Below, piece after piece: positions 1-11,932 of a stretch of 64,000 bases of DNA. The notes beneath the pieces were generated by a model. The model was not told where the DNA came from and made no database searches. It saw nothing but the letters and a program-made list of their open reading frames with translations. Position 1 is the stretch's first letter. Each line of letters opens with the position of its first letter. Where the stretch lies: assembly GCA_021234535.1 (NCBI GenBank), contig CM037850.1:19642446-19706445 (forward strand). Reading direction: 5' to 3'. Made by a program: the position numbers and the translations under genes. This DNA is from Stichopus chloronotus. Taxonomy: Eukaryota; Echinodermata; Holothuroidea; Aspidochirotida; Stichopodidae.

Positions 1-429
1 AGCGCCACTTCTTCAGGAATATTGGGAGGGTGTAATGATTTTCGACAGACATAACCATACACAATTGATAGGACATAGCAGGCCCATGCCGAAGAATTTT
101 AACAGAAGTTGGGATTCTGGTGTGAAGGCTAAGCCTGTATTTGCGTCAGTGTGACTAAGAGTGGCCCCATCAGCTGTGAGATCCCCACCCCCGATGTTTG
201 GAAACGAAACTTCCCGAATAGCATATCCTACGCTGCATGTTCTCAGCCTATGAATAGAGATCTCTTCGCCTCAGTTTATCACTGACATAGAACAGTAATT
301 TATGGAAAAATTGTAATTATTTCAAATTGATTTTATGTAGAATACTTCACCTATAAAGTCGCGTTCTGTCTTTTGGCGACCACGCCACGTAATCTTAAAA
401 AAATCTTATCATGGCGGTAGCAAAATATA
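1..429. other. Intergenic, no feature seen
   Basis: I see no coding exon, RNA gene or clear repeat in this stretch. Stop codons are frequent in all frames. Confidence 0.5.
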
Positions 430-644
430 ATGACGTTGTGACTGTGCAAAAAGGTTCAACAGACCCTCTTTTATGGTCGATTGCACATGTTCTGCCCGTC
501 GACATGGCACCTAATTACACCCTTGCCATGCTAGCTTATCTTGACTAGACATTGGATTAGCAAAACTGATCTTCTTTACGAAAGCGATGTTTAATTTACT
601 ATGTGGATCATCACAGCATGAGATTATAAAAATGACCTCAGGCC
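430..644 (+). repeat. Dispersed repeat family A, copy 1
   Basis: This copy shares an ordered series of blocks with 35217-35460, 36010-36268 and, inverted, 50829-51098. Shared blocks include GTTCAACAGACCCTCTTT, TAGACATTGGATTA, GATGTTTAATT and ATGTGGATCATCACAGCATG, in the same order and spacing. Divergence is moderate, with indels. No coding capacity is visible, so it looks like a short non-autonomous mobile element of about 250 bp whose class I cannot assign. Confidence 0.75.
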
Positions 645-1980
645 AGGCCCGTAGCCAGCCTATGTGGAGTGGGGGGTCTTTTTTCTAAGACGTGGACCTT
701 TTTTCAAATACAATACCGAAGCGGCTGGGGCGTGCCGTAAGCATTTTCCGGGGAAATTTTGAAATCTGCAGATTTACCGCAATCTGGAGGATTTTAGAGG
801 ACTACAAAAGACCTTAATTCTGTCGTAGACATTTTACATAAATAGTAGACACAGCGGCGTAGCCAGGAATATGTCAAGGGAGGGGGGGGGGGGGTGCGAA
901 CTCGTGAAGGCTATCTAAGGGGAACGCCACCATCGGTTGGTGAGGAGCGTACAAGAAAATTTTGAGTTTTACAAACCCCCCAGATGGCCGGAAATAGCCC
1001 TTCCCAAGTCTTTTCAGTTGCATGAACCCAGCCTTGAAATATAGATCTCATGTCTACAATTTCTCAATTACTGAGAAAACAATTAGTCTGTGAAAAATGA
1101 TGCAATGCCGACATGAGCATTCAAAGAAACGTTTGGCTCTACAAACCACTCAGATAGAAAAAGGCCCTTCTGGGTGTTTTACATGCATACATACATGCTC
1201 CCAACCCTGCATTCCACCCCTGCGATGGTAGGCCTGCCGCATAAATTGGGGAATTACTGTTTAGCGATATCGCGGGAAAGGAGAAAAAAATAAGATCAAG
1301 CAGGATCTCCCTATTCGCCCTTCTTCCCATGGCTATGCCTTTGCTCCTGGGTACATTTCTGGCGAAGACCTAAAAAAAAAATACCACAATATGGCAAGGG
1401 GGGCGGTCGCCTCTTCCGCCCCTCCTTGGCTACGCGCCTGAGTAGACACTTTTTGGTAGTTGTGGCGGTTTGGACAGGGCTTAAAATGTACCGAATGCAC
1501 TCGACTACAATTAAATATATTTAATCGGGCCCGGAGACGGCTTACGACACAACTGAACTCTAGTCGTGGAACCGGTCACACCGCCACGACCACAGCACAC
1601 GCGGTGTGTGGTCGCCGTCGTGTCGCAGGTTGTTGTGGCAGTGTGTCCCGAGCTTTGTATTGTATCTAGTTCAAATATCCACGGCCACAATGACATAAAC
1701 ATGCATGTGCGTTTTTTAGCTTATTATCTCATCACCCCACATAGTATATGTATGTGGTGATGAGATATTGTGGTCAGTTTGGGCCTGTATACATTTTGTG
1801 ACATAAGTAGAAAGGTTTTATCTTTCTGCCAAAAGTGAACGGAATTCGGTCTTAATATGTCAAGATAAAAGATATTTCATAGCTGACCCTTCAGACACAG
1901 GGCTGAAAAAATGGACCCCCTTCAAGTTGGTGTGGGTCGTTCAAACGCTCCGACCCCCCCCCCCCCCCGGCTACCGGTCT
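640..1980. repeat. Foldback-like repeat remnants with G and C tracts
   Basis: Two plus-strand segments (about 645-690 and 853-900) contain GTAGCCAG followed by a run of G. Two segments further right (about 1400-1442 and 1953-1978) contain the reverse arrangement, a run of C followed by GGCTACG or GGCTACC. The tracts include 13 G at 882-894 and 15 C at 1954-1968. The inverted arrangement suggests ends of nested or foldback mobile elements. No transposase is visible between them. Confidence 0.4.
1725..1767. repeat. Hairpin shared with position 45188
   Basis: The arms TATCTCATCACC and GGTGATGAGATA are inverted copies with a short AT-rich loop between. The right arm is followed by ATTGTGGTCAG. 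A related hairpin with the same arms and the same following bases is at 45188-45220, so both look like ends of one repeat family. Confidence 0.6.
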
Positions 1981-4900
1981 GCAAGCCATAGGGGTTTGAA
2001 AGAAGTTGAAGCTTACTAAAAAAACAGAGAGGTGGTGTTGAAGGAACTCTCCGCATTTTAACGTAAGATAAACGGCATTTCTTACGGTCGTCTGAAAGAA
2101 CTATCAAAACGAAGCTCCAATATGGTTTAGCAAGGAGCGTACTGGAAATTTAGTTGCCCTCAAATCACATGCCAGATAACCGGAAATTACATTTTCAACC
2201 ATTTTTTTCTGTTCATTTTATACCTCATCCCATCCCCACTACTATAAAAATATATCGGAAGACACTTGAGAACGAGAAGCGTCATTGCAAGAAAAACACA
2301 GTGAAAAGGAAGAAGAAAAAAATTAAAATGAGTACATTTCAACGTCGGTTTGATATTTGTTCTTTATCGTAGTATAGCTACATGTGTTATTTGAATACCG
2401 ACAAGGTAACGATGACACAGAATGTTACTGTATTTTATTGTTACCTTCTACGGTGTTTCAAATAGGATGTCTCATCGACGAGGTGACGTTTATTGCAGCA
2501 ACACTCTGATTGGCGAAAATCTAGCCGCCTTTTACAAGTGATCAATTTACTGGTGCTAACATTCTGTGATACATTCATAGTGTTAAGTGCGCATCATCAA
2601 ATGAATTCGGTACGTCATCAAGTGCATATGTTATGTCAACATAAATTGGCACAACCGTTGGCCATACCCGAGCATGCATTTACCAGAACTTGCCAGTGAA
2701 ACCCTGGTAGATATTACAAGACAGTTACGCTCAATTATAACATTTCAAACAAGCGCACCTACTTGTATCTACAAGAGCTTAATTTGCTATTGAGACCCTG
2801 GTAAAGGTTTAAGGATTGCAATGAAAATTGCAACTTCAAGATATTTTCCCAAGGTTTATTTATAACGAATTTACCGATGAGACCCAGTTCCATGTTACAA
2901 TATTAGTAAGTTGTAAAACTTCCAACTAGTGTACCAACATGTATCGACAATATAGTTGCTCACCAGCGACACCTTAAGTTGGTGCAATCATTAGGGTAAC
3001 AACAATGTAAAGACAATTATGCTACATTTACGGTTTCTTTCCAGTAAAAATGGTTTATCATTTTCAATTATAAGGTTTTCTTATTTTTTAACACAGATAA
3101 CTCAATAAATAGAATGCAAACATGTCCATCACAATAATAAAAGTTTGGCTGATATGCTTATATCTGTGCTCACATATTTTCTATTTAACGTCACCTGTTA
3201 ATAGTGATAATTAAATTAAAAAGTCAATTACAGTTGTCAATTACTTGTTGAGGAAACAAATTTGTGATGGCGCACTTTGCTTTTTCGTATAATCCTTTCA
3301 TATTGCATGTTGTTGATGTTTGCTACCTTCAATCTGGAAAGTCCCTTTAGAGGGAAGGAATTCACAGATTCACAAGCATTTCTTGTTATTTCATTTTAAC
3401 CTTATTGCGTTTTTTTTCTATCAACGCAAATAATCTTTAGCAATCATCGATGCTGACCAACTTTGAAATAATTGAGAAAGTAAATGATTGAAGGGATAGC
3501 TACCAACGAATTGTCAGAGAAAGGTCCGCGAGTGATCAAAGGTAAGATTAAGATATGGTATGATATGAAATTACAGAGTTGATCACCCCAGCTTATCCCG
3601 TAAAACCGTCAGTAACAGATTGCGATGTATTTTACCAACATATGTATGAAAATATTCAGATGGGAAATATTGTCGGATTTTGGTTTCGCATACCTACAAG
3701 TATTTATGTATTTCCTAATGTACAAATGCATAAAATGGATAGGGTGTAGTATATTGTAACGATGTATGCAGGTATTTATACAAACAAAAGTAGGCCTACG
3801 TTACAAAAAAAAAAACAAAAAACAAATTGTAGCAACTTAATGGTAAATGAAAATGAAGTGTAAATAGCATTTGTGTCTGCAATAAACAACACATAACTTT
3901 TTAATGAGAAACTGGTACGTATATGATCACTTGACAGTGAACATACACACATACGCAGTGCCGACAACTAGTAAAGCCTTGTCCAATGACTTGACAGTGC
4001 ATAGATGTGTGATAGTCTGTATTAGTTCACGTTTACGTATATTTTTAAGGGTCAATCGTGTTGGCACAATCAAAAGCTTTTGTTTAATGATGGAAAGCTA
4101 GAAGGTCATTGTCTCTATCAGACATAGACACGAAATTCGGCCAGTTGGCACATCATCAAATAAAGTCAGTACAGCACCTTGAATATATGTTTCCGCCAGG
4201 ACTATCCTCTCCACAGAACAAGACTCGATCTAATCAATACCGTTTACGTTGAACATAGATCTGTATCTTCGTTTTGCTTGGATTTTACGTGTTCGAAACA
4301 TTGCCTGAGCTCCATGTTTAAAGATGAACAAATTGTACGAGGAAAGGGTAAACTTTTCCGAGCGGGCATCGATAAGACAAAGAAAGTTTTAGATCGTGGG
4401 AAAGATATTAATGAGGAAATTTTCCCAAATCGATTGTTTGGTTAATTGAATATGCGATCAGATCTAGCACTGTCGTACTTATGTGTCGTTTAGTAGCATG
4501 TGGAGTGCTTCCACAACTCCGACTATTGTTGTTTTGTTATAATCCATTCAAAAGGCTTGCTCAGTGATGAGTGGAGTCGCTAGCTTGCAACAAGTCATGA
4601 AAACATGTAGTTTGTACTCACAATGGACTGTGGCTGAGAAAATTTGCAATGTTTGCGGGTTAGCGACTACACACATATTTATTTGAAGTACGTGAGAATT
4701 GAGGTGCAACGTCATATCGATTACAATTAAGTCTAAGATAGTTATCATCTCAGAGACACGAATACAGGCATGGTCATACATACATATATTACCTATAGAG
4801 CACAAAAGTGTCGCACTAAAAAAAGTGGAAAGTACCGGTACTTCAAATAATGCGCTTACTGAAGTGCCCGTTAAAATACTGATGCTGATTTTTCCCCTAG

Positions 4901-6683
4901 TAGACTACCGTCCCGCCGGGGTGCTTCGACAGAAGTTCGAAGTCTTGAAATTACAATATGCAGAGCAGCCTATTACTGACAAACGTAGATACATACTGTA
5001 GATACAATTATATACTTCCTCTCTGGGAAACTGAATCAGAGGCTGCACTGAAAGAAATGTGCTCTGTGGAGTCCTAGTGTTCTTTTTTTTCCCTGCTCAA
5101 CACCAACAATATTAAAATCATTTGAGCTTCCAATGAGGGATAATAATCTGTATGTGACTCCATGTGTCTTACAAGAAGGTAACTCATTTGATGGGTAAAC
5201 ATCACAGGATTACTTGAATTATTTACCACGGTTCACTGAAAGAAAAAGCCAGACGATGACTCATCTGACAAACAACATCGATCTGTTTGTCATGATACAG
5301 ATTGTTCATTTACATGAAAAGCATATCCATTATTGTGTTTGGTCGCGTTTCCAAATTGTCACGTGATCTCATTTGTTTCGTTCAGTTTATCGGGCGGAAA
5401 CATACGCTGACGTTTTGAGAAAAGATTCGGACAGAAGAAGAGACCTGTATATAAAAATGTTGTGAGGAAAACATCAGTACTTACTGAATGCAGGGCATTG
5501 TTCAATAAAAGTGCCACATATACATAGGCTAGTTAACATATATACACAGGCTACATTGCTGATGACGTGGGCGTTGAACGTAGGTCTGTCCGTCTACAGT
5601 TTTTGTCGATCGTCCGGGTTCTGCTCATGTACTAATTATATCTAGATTCTCAACTCATTTCAATATGCTGTAAAACTAAATTCTTGCAATATTCGTTACA
5701 ATGAAATGATAACAAGGAGAAGTACATAAAGTGCGTATAAGTTTTTGTCTGGCAATTTGTTGAAATGTCGAAAGAGCTGTCTCCGCGACTGAGCTGCACA
5801 AACGAACGGTAGGCCTACATATTTACTACACAAATATATACAACAGGTGCATCTGATCTAGAATTAGTTCCCCTACTTTAGATAGTACTGTACATGCATA
5901 TGTACATAATATGCACGTCCGGTATTGCATTGAGTTGATTCAGCTATGAACATTATCTGGGTCGGCCATGTCTTGTTGCCCAACCAGCAGTTACTACTTA
6001 ATGTGATTTTATTTTTTTTTTCGCATTTAGCATCGAGAATTTCACATAACGTCGTGTTAAAAGCGACTTGGTCAAATCTCAAGTGTACAGTAAGCACTAG
6101 TGTAACTCACATATAGAAGCATAGTCTTGAAAAGAGGGTTCAGTTTAAGTGATTTGGGTAAAATATCAGTAATACTAACGTCACCCAGGGAGCCTATAGA
6201 CTACTGTAGCCTAGTCTGCACATATTTTTATGGTACGTAAGTAAACTACCAACAATTATATATAGTTCATGTAAATACCTATTGTGGAAATCATTTATAG
6301 TTACTAAATTACTGTTATAGGAAACATTATAACCAGTGTCTGCCATGTTCAAAGATTTTTTAAGGCATAATACATATTTGCACACCCTTGAAAACATAGT
6401 CTGACAACATTAAAACCACTTGTGGAATGGCATGCCCATACCTTATAAACGTTTTATATCAGTGATCTTTGTACTGGTATACGTTTTAGTTTACAACGTT
6501 CATGCACATAATGTTCCTGAACAAAAGTCTTGAGCCATATCTATTCAATGACTTCTACAGCTTGCTAAAAACGAAATAAGTTTAATCGAAACAGTTGTTT
6601 TCGTTGTTTTCCAACCGATTTTAAAGGATTGTGTTTGCTTAAAGATTCCTGAAATTCTGTGTACTGTTTTTTTTAAATTCCAG
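1981..6683. other. Intergenic, degenerate repeats only
   Basis: No exon with convincing splice signals or protein similarity was found. Around 2696-2990 there are three decayed units of roughly 90 bp, each starting with a variant of GAGACCCTGGTA. The remainder is AT-rich and unassigned. Confidence 0.4.
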
Positions 6684-6710
6684 TTTAATACTTTAGAAAG
6701 TTATTTGAAA

Positions 6711-6780
6711 ATGAAAAGAATTCAAACTAATGCAGTTCTTTTTCCTCTCTGTTGCTTATTACTCATATCAATCTTTTTCG
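6711..6780 (+). CDS. Candidate signal-peptide exon
   Basis: The exon is bounded by a polypyrimidine stretch and CAG at 6681-6683 and by a strong donor, G|GTAAGT, at 6781. From the ATG at 6711 it encodes 23 residues and one extra base: MKRIQTNAVLFPLCCLL followed by LISIFF. The basic start and the long hydrophobic core are typical of a secretory signal peptide. It exits in phase 1. Phase-compatible acceptors downstream lie at 7341 and at 8275. The second would make a 50-codon secreted peptide that overlaps the TRIM start in another frame; the first would make a longer secreted protein. I cannot decide between them from sequence alone. It may also be a 5' exon of the TRIM transcript. Confidence 0.4.
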
Positions 6781-7340
6781 GTAAGTTGTTTGTCACATAT
6801 CCATACAGTGTAAACATTGCCTAACTCATTGTCATTTTTCCCTCCACGTTAAAGTTTTCACAGTCTGTGCTTAAACTACCCTCTATAATTAAATGCAGTC
6901 CTCCGTTCCGCAAAAAATAATGGTCCCTTCCATTTCCTCTGTCACACCTTGCTTCGTTTCCCCGCTTTCAGAATAATGTAGCCACATAACCATTTACTCT
7001 CCATCTCTGGGAGATATTCAGTATTCTAATTTCTGGTTCATGTCAGTCAATGACCATAGTTAGGTCTACATCTTCAGCACTTGTTTGAAACATTGCCCCC
7101 AATTAAAAATAATTAACTCAACTCTACTAGTGATCTTTCAATACGTGGTTAGTTACAGTGTGTTTACGTAGTTACGATACGTAATTACATTTTCTATTTT
7201 TAAGTGAAATGGGTGTGGGGTGCATAGGAGCTAATTATTAATTCAGCTTTCCACTTTGTTCAAGATCACAAAAACATATCGTCTATCGTAATATTAATAA
7301 TGCCACCCATCTACAGGACAGTCATGGTATACATTTACAG

Positions 7341-7497
7341 TTGCTTGGCAGGTGGACATTTTGACGTCTCTAAATATACGTACAGTGGCAGTCCAGGAGG
7401 GATGGGTGTCGCGGGTGCATCTTGTGATGATGCAGACTGCTTTAGAAGAAAAAATCACAGCATATCCCCATACATTATACTTATTACAAAGGAAGTC
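7341..7497 (+). CDS. Possible exon with weak thrombospondin-N likeness
   Basis: An acceptor (ACATTTACAG) precedes an open frame that fits the phase of the signal-peptide exon at 6711. The frame starts VAWQVDILTSLNIRT and continues to about ITAYPHTLYLLQRKS before a stop. The stretch QVDILTSLNIRT resembles, from memory, the start of the laminin-G-like N-terminal domain of thrombospondin and NELL proteins. The donor is poor (AA|GTCGTG near 7498) and I found no following exon of that domain. It may be a fragment or a chance open frame. Confidence 0.22.
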
Positions 7498-8287
7498 GTG
7501 GCACTTGCCATAATTTTAATACCTTTTGTACAAAAGTAACCATGTTCCAGCATTATGCTGAATGACCACATTAGAGTCGTGTATAGATCCATTTCATTCC
7601 TTCAGTGGAACAACTGTACGTTGTAGTATGCCTGTCGTCGTTACCGACGCTGAGAGCATTTTGGATGTAGGAACTGCCACACACTAGTAAAACTATAGTG
7701 CCGTATATTTCGGTCAAATTTGGCACTGAGAGTTTTCAGGAAAACATGTACAATTTGCTATGTTAAAATGATTATATGCATCTGAAGACCCTTTTAAAAA
7801 ATGTTTCACTTTACAAAAGTTTGACAAAGTTTGTACTTACTTTTTCTGATTGTTAATCTGGTACACTTTAAGAAACGAACTTGCCCCGACACTTTGACCT
7901 CTCCTGAAGACTATCGCTTAAAAGCATATTCTTTAATAACAAACTCACTATCAATCTAATGGGGTGGAGGGAACTCAAGCACACAGGGTCATATTGTATC
8001 TTATCTCAAGAATAAATAACACCTGTACAAACATACAAAATTTTGTTTTCATTATGAATGTTATTATGTGCTCTACTTGTTGCCACTCGAGGGTAGAGAA
8101 TCATTTCTTTGTCCCTTACTGTGTGTTACCGTATGGTGTAATCATAATAAATAATAATTAATGTTGCACTTGTGTCATATATTACTTTTTTAACTTGACT
8201 GCACCTAATAATATACCAGTTTACAGCATTACACTACAGGTGTCAGTATAATATCTCATTGCATGTTCTTTCAGCTACCAAAGGACG

Positions 8288-11200
8288 ATGCCGTCAATCA
8301 ATGACGTGGGCCGGACTTTACTGCAAGGACTGTTGGGACTCCATCTCCGAGGGCTGATTATCATCTTCTCCACCGTGATCCCGGTATCATGTTCCATCGT
8401 CGTGAATGTCATTTTTCGGTAAATACAACGTGATCAACTTTATCAGTATCTATGTAATTATGCTTAGCGAAAAACTCTATACTCCTTGGCAAATACACCG
8501 ACCATCAAACACGGGGCCAACAAAGCAACAGACTTAAATACGATTTCTCTTGTCTGTATATTTGCAGGTTATTTGACTTAGGTGTATGGCTTAAAAGGAG
8601 GATCAAGGAAATCCGACAACCTCGGTGTTCGAATTGCAGAAACCGCATGGAAGATCTAGAAACAATGCCCTGTCTACACCAGTTTTGCCGAGATTGTTTG
8701 ACAAAATTTCTGCGAAACCACAGAAGTAGAAAAAAATTTCGTTGTCCGAAATGTAAACAAAAACATAAATTTCCAGAAAACTGTGCCGATGGCAAATTTA
8801 GAACCGATTTTGCTGCGAAAGGTATGCTTCATTTTGCTCAAATACTAGAAGGGTACCGAAAAAATAAGGAACAGGAATGTATCAATTGTTCAAACAATCG
8901 AGAGATTGTTGGATATTGCTTCTGTTGCCCTGGTTACCTCTGCGAAGAATGCTATGGATATCACCTTGTCGATGACACGTTAACAGACCATCGAGGCAGA
9001 ATGGTTGCTATGGAAGATGCTACAAATATGCCACTTGTTGGGCTTGCCTCTCTGTTGGGTATACCCATGTGCAGCGACCATGCTGACAAAGTAGCTGAAT
9101 TATTTTGCAAACGATGCAATAATCTTCCTGTTTGTCAGTTGTGCGTAACACGAGGTCAGCACAAGGACCATCCTCTCAACGATCCATGTCAATTGAGAGA
9201 GATGACTGAATCGAACATCAACAAGACACTAGACGAGTGTCAAAGACATCAGGACAACTTCAAGAAGAGAGTCGAAAATGTTGACAAAGTGAAGAGACAA
9301 TTGGCCAATAATGTGAGAAAAGCTTTTAATGACATCGAGGAACAAGCGCAGACAGAAAAATACCGTACCTCCTCAGAAATTATAAGGAGAAGAAACAGAT
9401 TAGAAGAACGTGTCGCTCAAATCAGTGTTCTGGAAAGGGAACAAATAGACGAAGCAAAGAAACGAATGGAAAGGAATATTGAAAAGATCAGACGAAATTT
9501 TGCAAGTGAGATGAAGACAATTAAATTTAACAGTTCGAAGGACATTCGAATAGTGAAAGATGAGCTAGAAAAGAATGAGAATTCGTTGGCAGATAAAGTT
9601 AATAGCGCGCATCAGGCTAGTACAAGAAAAAAGGCAGCTATTCAGCAGGTTAAGGAGAGGAAGTTAGGCGAAATTCAGAATATTGCTTCCCTTGCAGAGG
9701 AAAGAATAAAACAACTGCAAGATATTAGGGTGTACGCGTCCAAGGTTCTTTCTTCGAACAATGTGTGGACAATTGTTCAAAATTCAACCGAAATTCAAGG
9801 AACTCTCCAAACGTTACTTGACAATATACAAGACGGAAGTACTACAGAGCTGACGTATCTTTCTGAACTTGATATTGAAATCGATGCTAACTTAGCATCA
9901 GCAGATGACACTTCTGTTCCTTCCCCTGTGTCTTCGTTTAACAAAACCGAAGGCATGTTGTCAAACCTCAATGGCGAATCTACAGAGCCTGAAAGTATGT
10001 CACACACCACATCACAGGGTGAATGCAGTTTGAAGGAAGAGGGTCATAAGAATGAGTCCTTGTTCAACGCAGATAGTGCTTGCGATTGGGAAGTAAACGA
10101 TAAAGCCCTTCCTGGACATGAAAATGAAGCGTTGGGAAGTAGGTCCCACCCACCATCGCAAGATGAATGGGGCTTGAATGATGAAACGCAGATGGAAAGG
10201 AAAGCAACATGTTACCGTGAATCTTTGGTGTCAGGAATAGAGCCAACCGCTTCAAATTTGAAAACTTCCAACATTGAAGCAAGAGCATCCAATGACTCTA
10301 GAGAATCCATGTACACAGTAACTGCTCTAGGTGAAGTTGGCAAATGGGAGGAACGCAACATAACACATGCCGGAAAGGAAAATGAAGTATTTGAAAATTC
10401 CGCATATCGAGAATCCCAAGAGGAATGCAAGTTGAACCATCGAGCTCCCGAGACTAATGAACTACAATCAAATGATAGCGAAGCATGGACGTCAGACGTG
10501 CGATCGATCTCTCCAGATGTGGGAACAAGTGTTTTGAGTAAATGTGAAGAATCCTTGTTGAAAGAAGACGTAAAAGAATATGCTGAAGATTGGAAAGTTA
10601 AGGGAATAACACCGGCTGGAATTGAAGCTGATGTGCTTGAAAAATCCTCACATCAAACTCCGAACTGTGAATGCAGATTGAAAAATAAAATTGAAAAGAC
10701 TAAGGAAACGCCAGAGAATAATTATAGGGGAGCGTCCTTGTCAGATGTTTTGTCGATCTCAAATGTCCAAATAGTTAAAGTGATTAGTGAACGTGAGGAA
10801 TCCTTGTTGGAAGACAATGGTGTCGACAAAGACAGCGATTCGAAAGTAAATGACACAGGAAATGACGGAGTTGAGACTAAAGTGCCTGAAAGTACTTCAT
10901 ATCCAAAATCGCAAGGTAAGTGCAGTTTGGAAGATGAAAGGTTCGAGACTATTAAATCACAAGATAGTTATAGTCAAGTCATGTCAGACATGGAGTCGAT
11001 ATCGTCAAATGTTGAAATAGTTTCATTGGGAGAATGTGAAGAATTCACAATCAAAATAAACGTTCCAGGCAATGGCAGCGATTGGGAAGTAAACGGAATA
11101 GCCCCTGCTGGAAGAGAGAACTTTGTAATTACTGGACGAGAATCAGCCGGTGCTTCTGCTGTCACTGTAGTGAGCATTGCAACAAAGTTGTCACGTACCT

Positions 11201-11932
11201 ATTACATTCGTCAAGACAGTCGAAGGACCAAAACGGAAATTAGTTCGTCGATGTGCACCGATAGCAGGCTCTGAAATTGTTACAATCTCTTCTCACGATG
11301 ACATAGGTATATTCAACACAGACTTGGGAACATGGTCGGTAAGCCAAAGAAGCATTCGTGACTTAGTAGAAACTTGGCCCAAGGAGAGATTCGCCTACTG
11401 TATAACCACCGATGAAAAGACTAGGCGAGTGATTGTTGGAGCAGGACGTCACAAGAAGTTGGCAGTATTCGATTATCAACTAAACTACGTCGTCACAGTT
11501 AGCTTACCAACACCGATAAAAGGTTCGAGAGATTTGGCTATTCATGGACCAAACCTTCTGGTGTGCGATCACAAAGGTGCAAGGGCGTATGCCGTTAGTA
11601 TAAAAGGTAAACACTCTGAACTGAAATACGAGTTCACTAAGCCAGGCTTCGGTGTGATCAACTGGAAACCCTCTGGTGTTACCACAGACAAAAATGGCTT
11701 TGTTTATATGCTCTGGGATGACAATCAATCGAGTGAACGGTACAGATGCATCGCAGTTCAGTACAGTCGCGATGGCCGGGAGCTGCTGGAGGTAAGGGAA
11801 GTTGATGGAAATTCTGGCTGCCTCACCGTCTTAGAGTCGATGCGAAAGGCGAAATTACTCATCGCGACTTTGAAATCACAAAAAGTTTACTTTTATGATC
11901 TCGTAAAGCGAAATGGTACCCAACCGGTTTGA
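8288..11932 (+). CDS. Membrane-anchored TRIM E3 ubiquitin ligase, TRIM56-like, with frame switch
   Basis: Exon 8288-8418 joins 8568 onward (donor CG|GTAAAT, acceptor TTTGCAG|G, phase 2). The first RING cysteines lie before the internal ATG at 8647, so the upstream exon is needed. In the joined protein residues 22-43 form a hydrophobic segment, followed by a basic KRRIKEIR. RING C3HC4: C64, C67, C79, H81, C84, C87, C103, C106. B-box 1 lies around C148-H185. B-box 2: C212, H215, C224, C227, C233, C236, H242, H245. Coiled coil spans about 258-400. An acidic linker of degenerate 83-residue repeats runs 520-900. The first frame ends at 11274. A second frame, open from 11174 to 11932, encodes about 245 residues with propeller-like blades, such as KLAVFDYQLNYVVTV. 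RING, two B-boxes, coiled coil and an NHL-like tail match the TRIM56 layout. Expected role: ubiquitin ligase, here predicted on a membrane with RING cytosolic. The frame break may be an intron, an assembly error or a lesion. Confidence 0.8.
9994..11142 (+). repeat. Tandem repeat encoding about 83 residues per unit, inside the TRIM gene
   Basis: Units start at 9994 (short, 48 residues), 10138 (86), 10396 (82), 10642 (83) and 10891 (about 84). Landmarks recur in order. The head is S-x-S-H/Y followed by SQxECxL. The centre is SIS-x-x-V followed by a glutamate-rich EESLL. The tail is DWEVN or DWKVKG, then APAG or a variant and V-x-E. The first unit lacks the centre. Units are strongly diverged, so the array is old and held in frame. 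Confidence 0.75.
10916..11174 (+). other. Possible exitron in the TRIM gene
   Basis: A strong donor, CAAG|GTAAGT, is embedded in the coding sequence at 10916. A pyrimidine-rich stretch ends in the tandem acceptors TAG (11170) and TGAG (11174). Removing 10916-11170 deletes 255 nt in frame. Removing 10916-11174 deletes 259 nt and switches exactly into the frame of the C-terminal domain. The segment itself encodes repeat unit 5, so it also reads as exon. This is inference from splice motifs and phase. Confidence 0.35.

Noticed and set aside
8505..8795. Minus-strand frame opposite the RING exon
   Set aside because: It is a shadow of the TRIM coding exon, which has clear zinc-binding residues on the plus strand.
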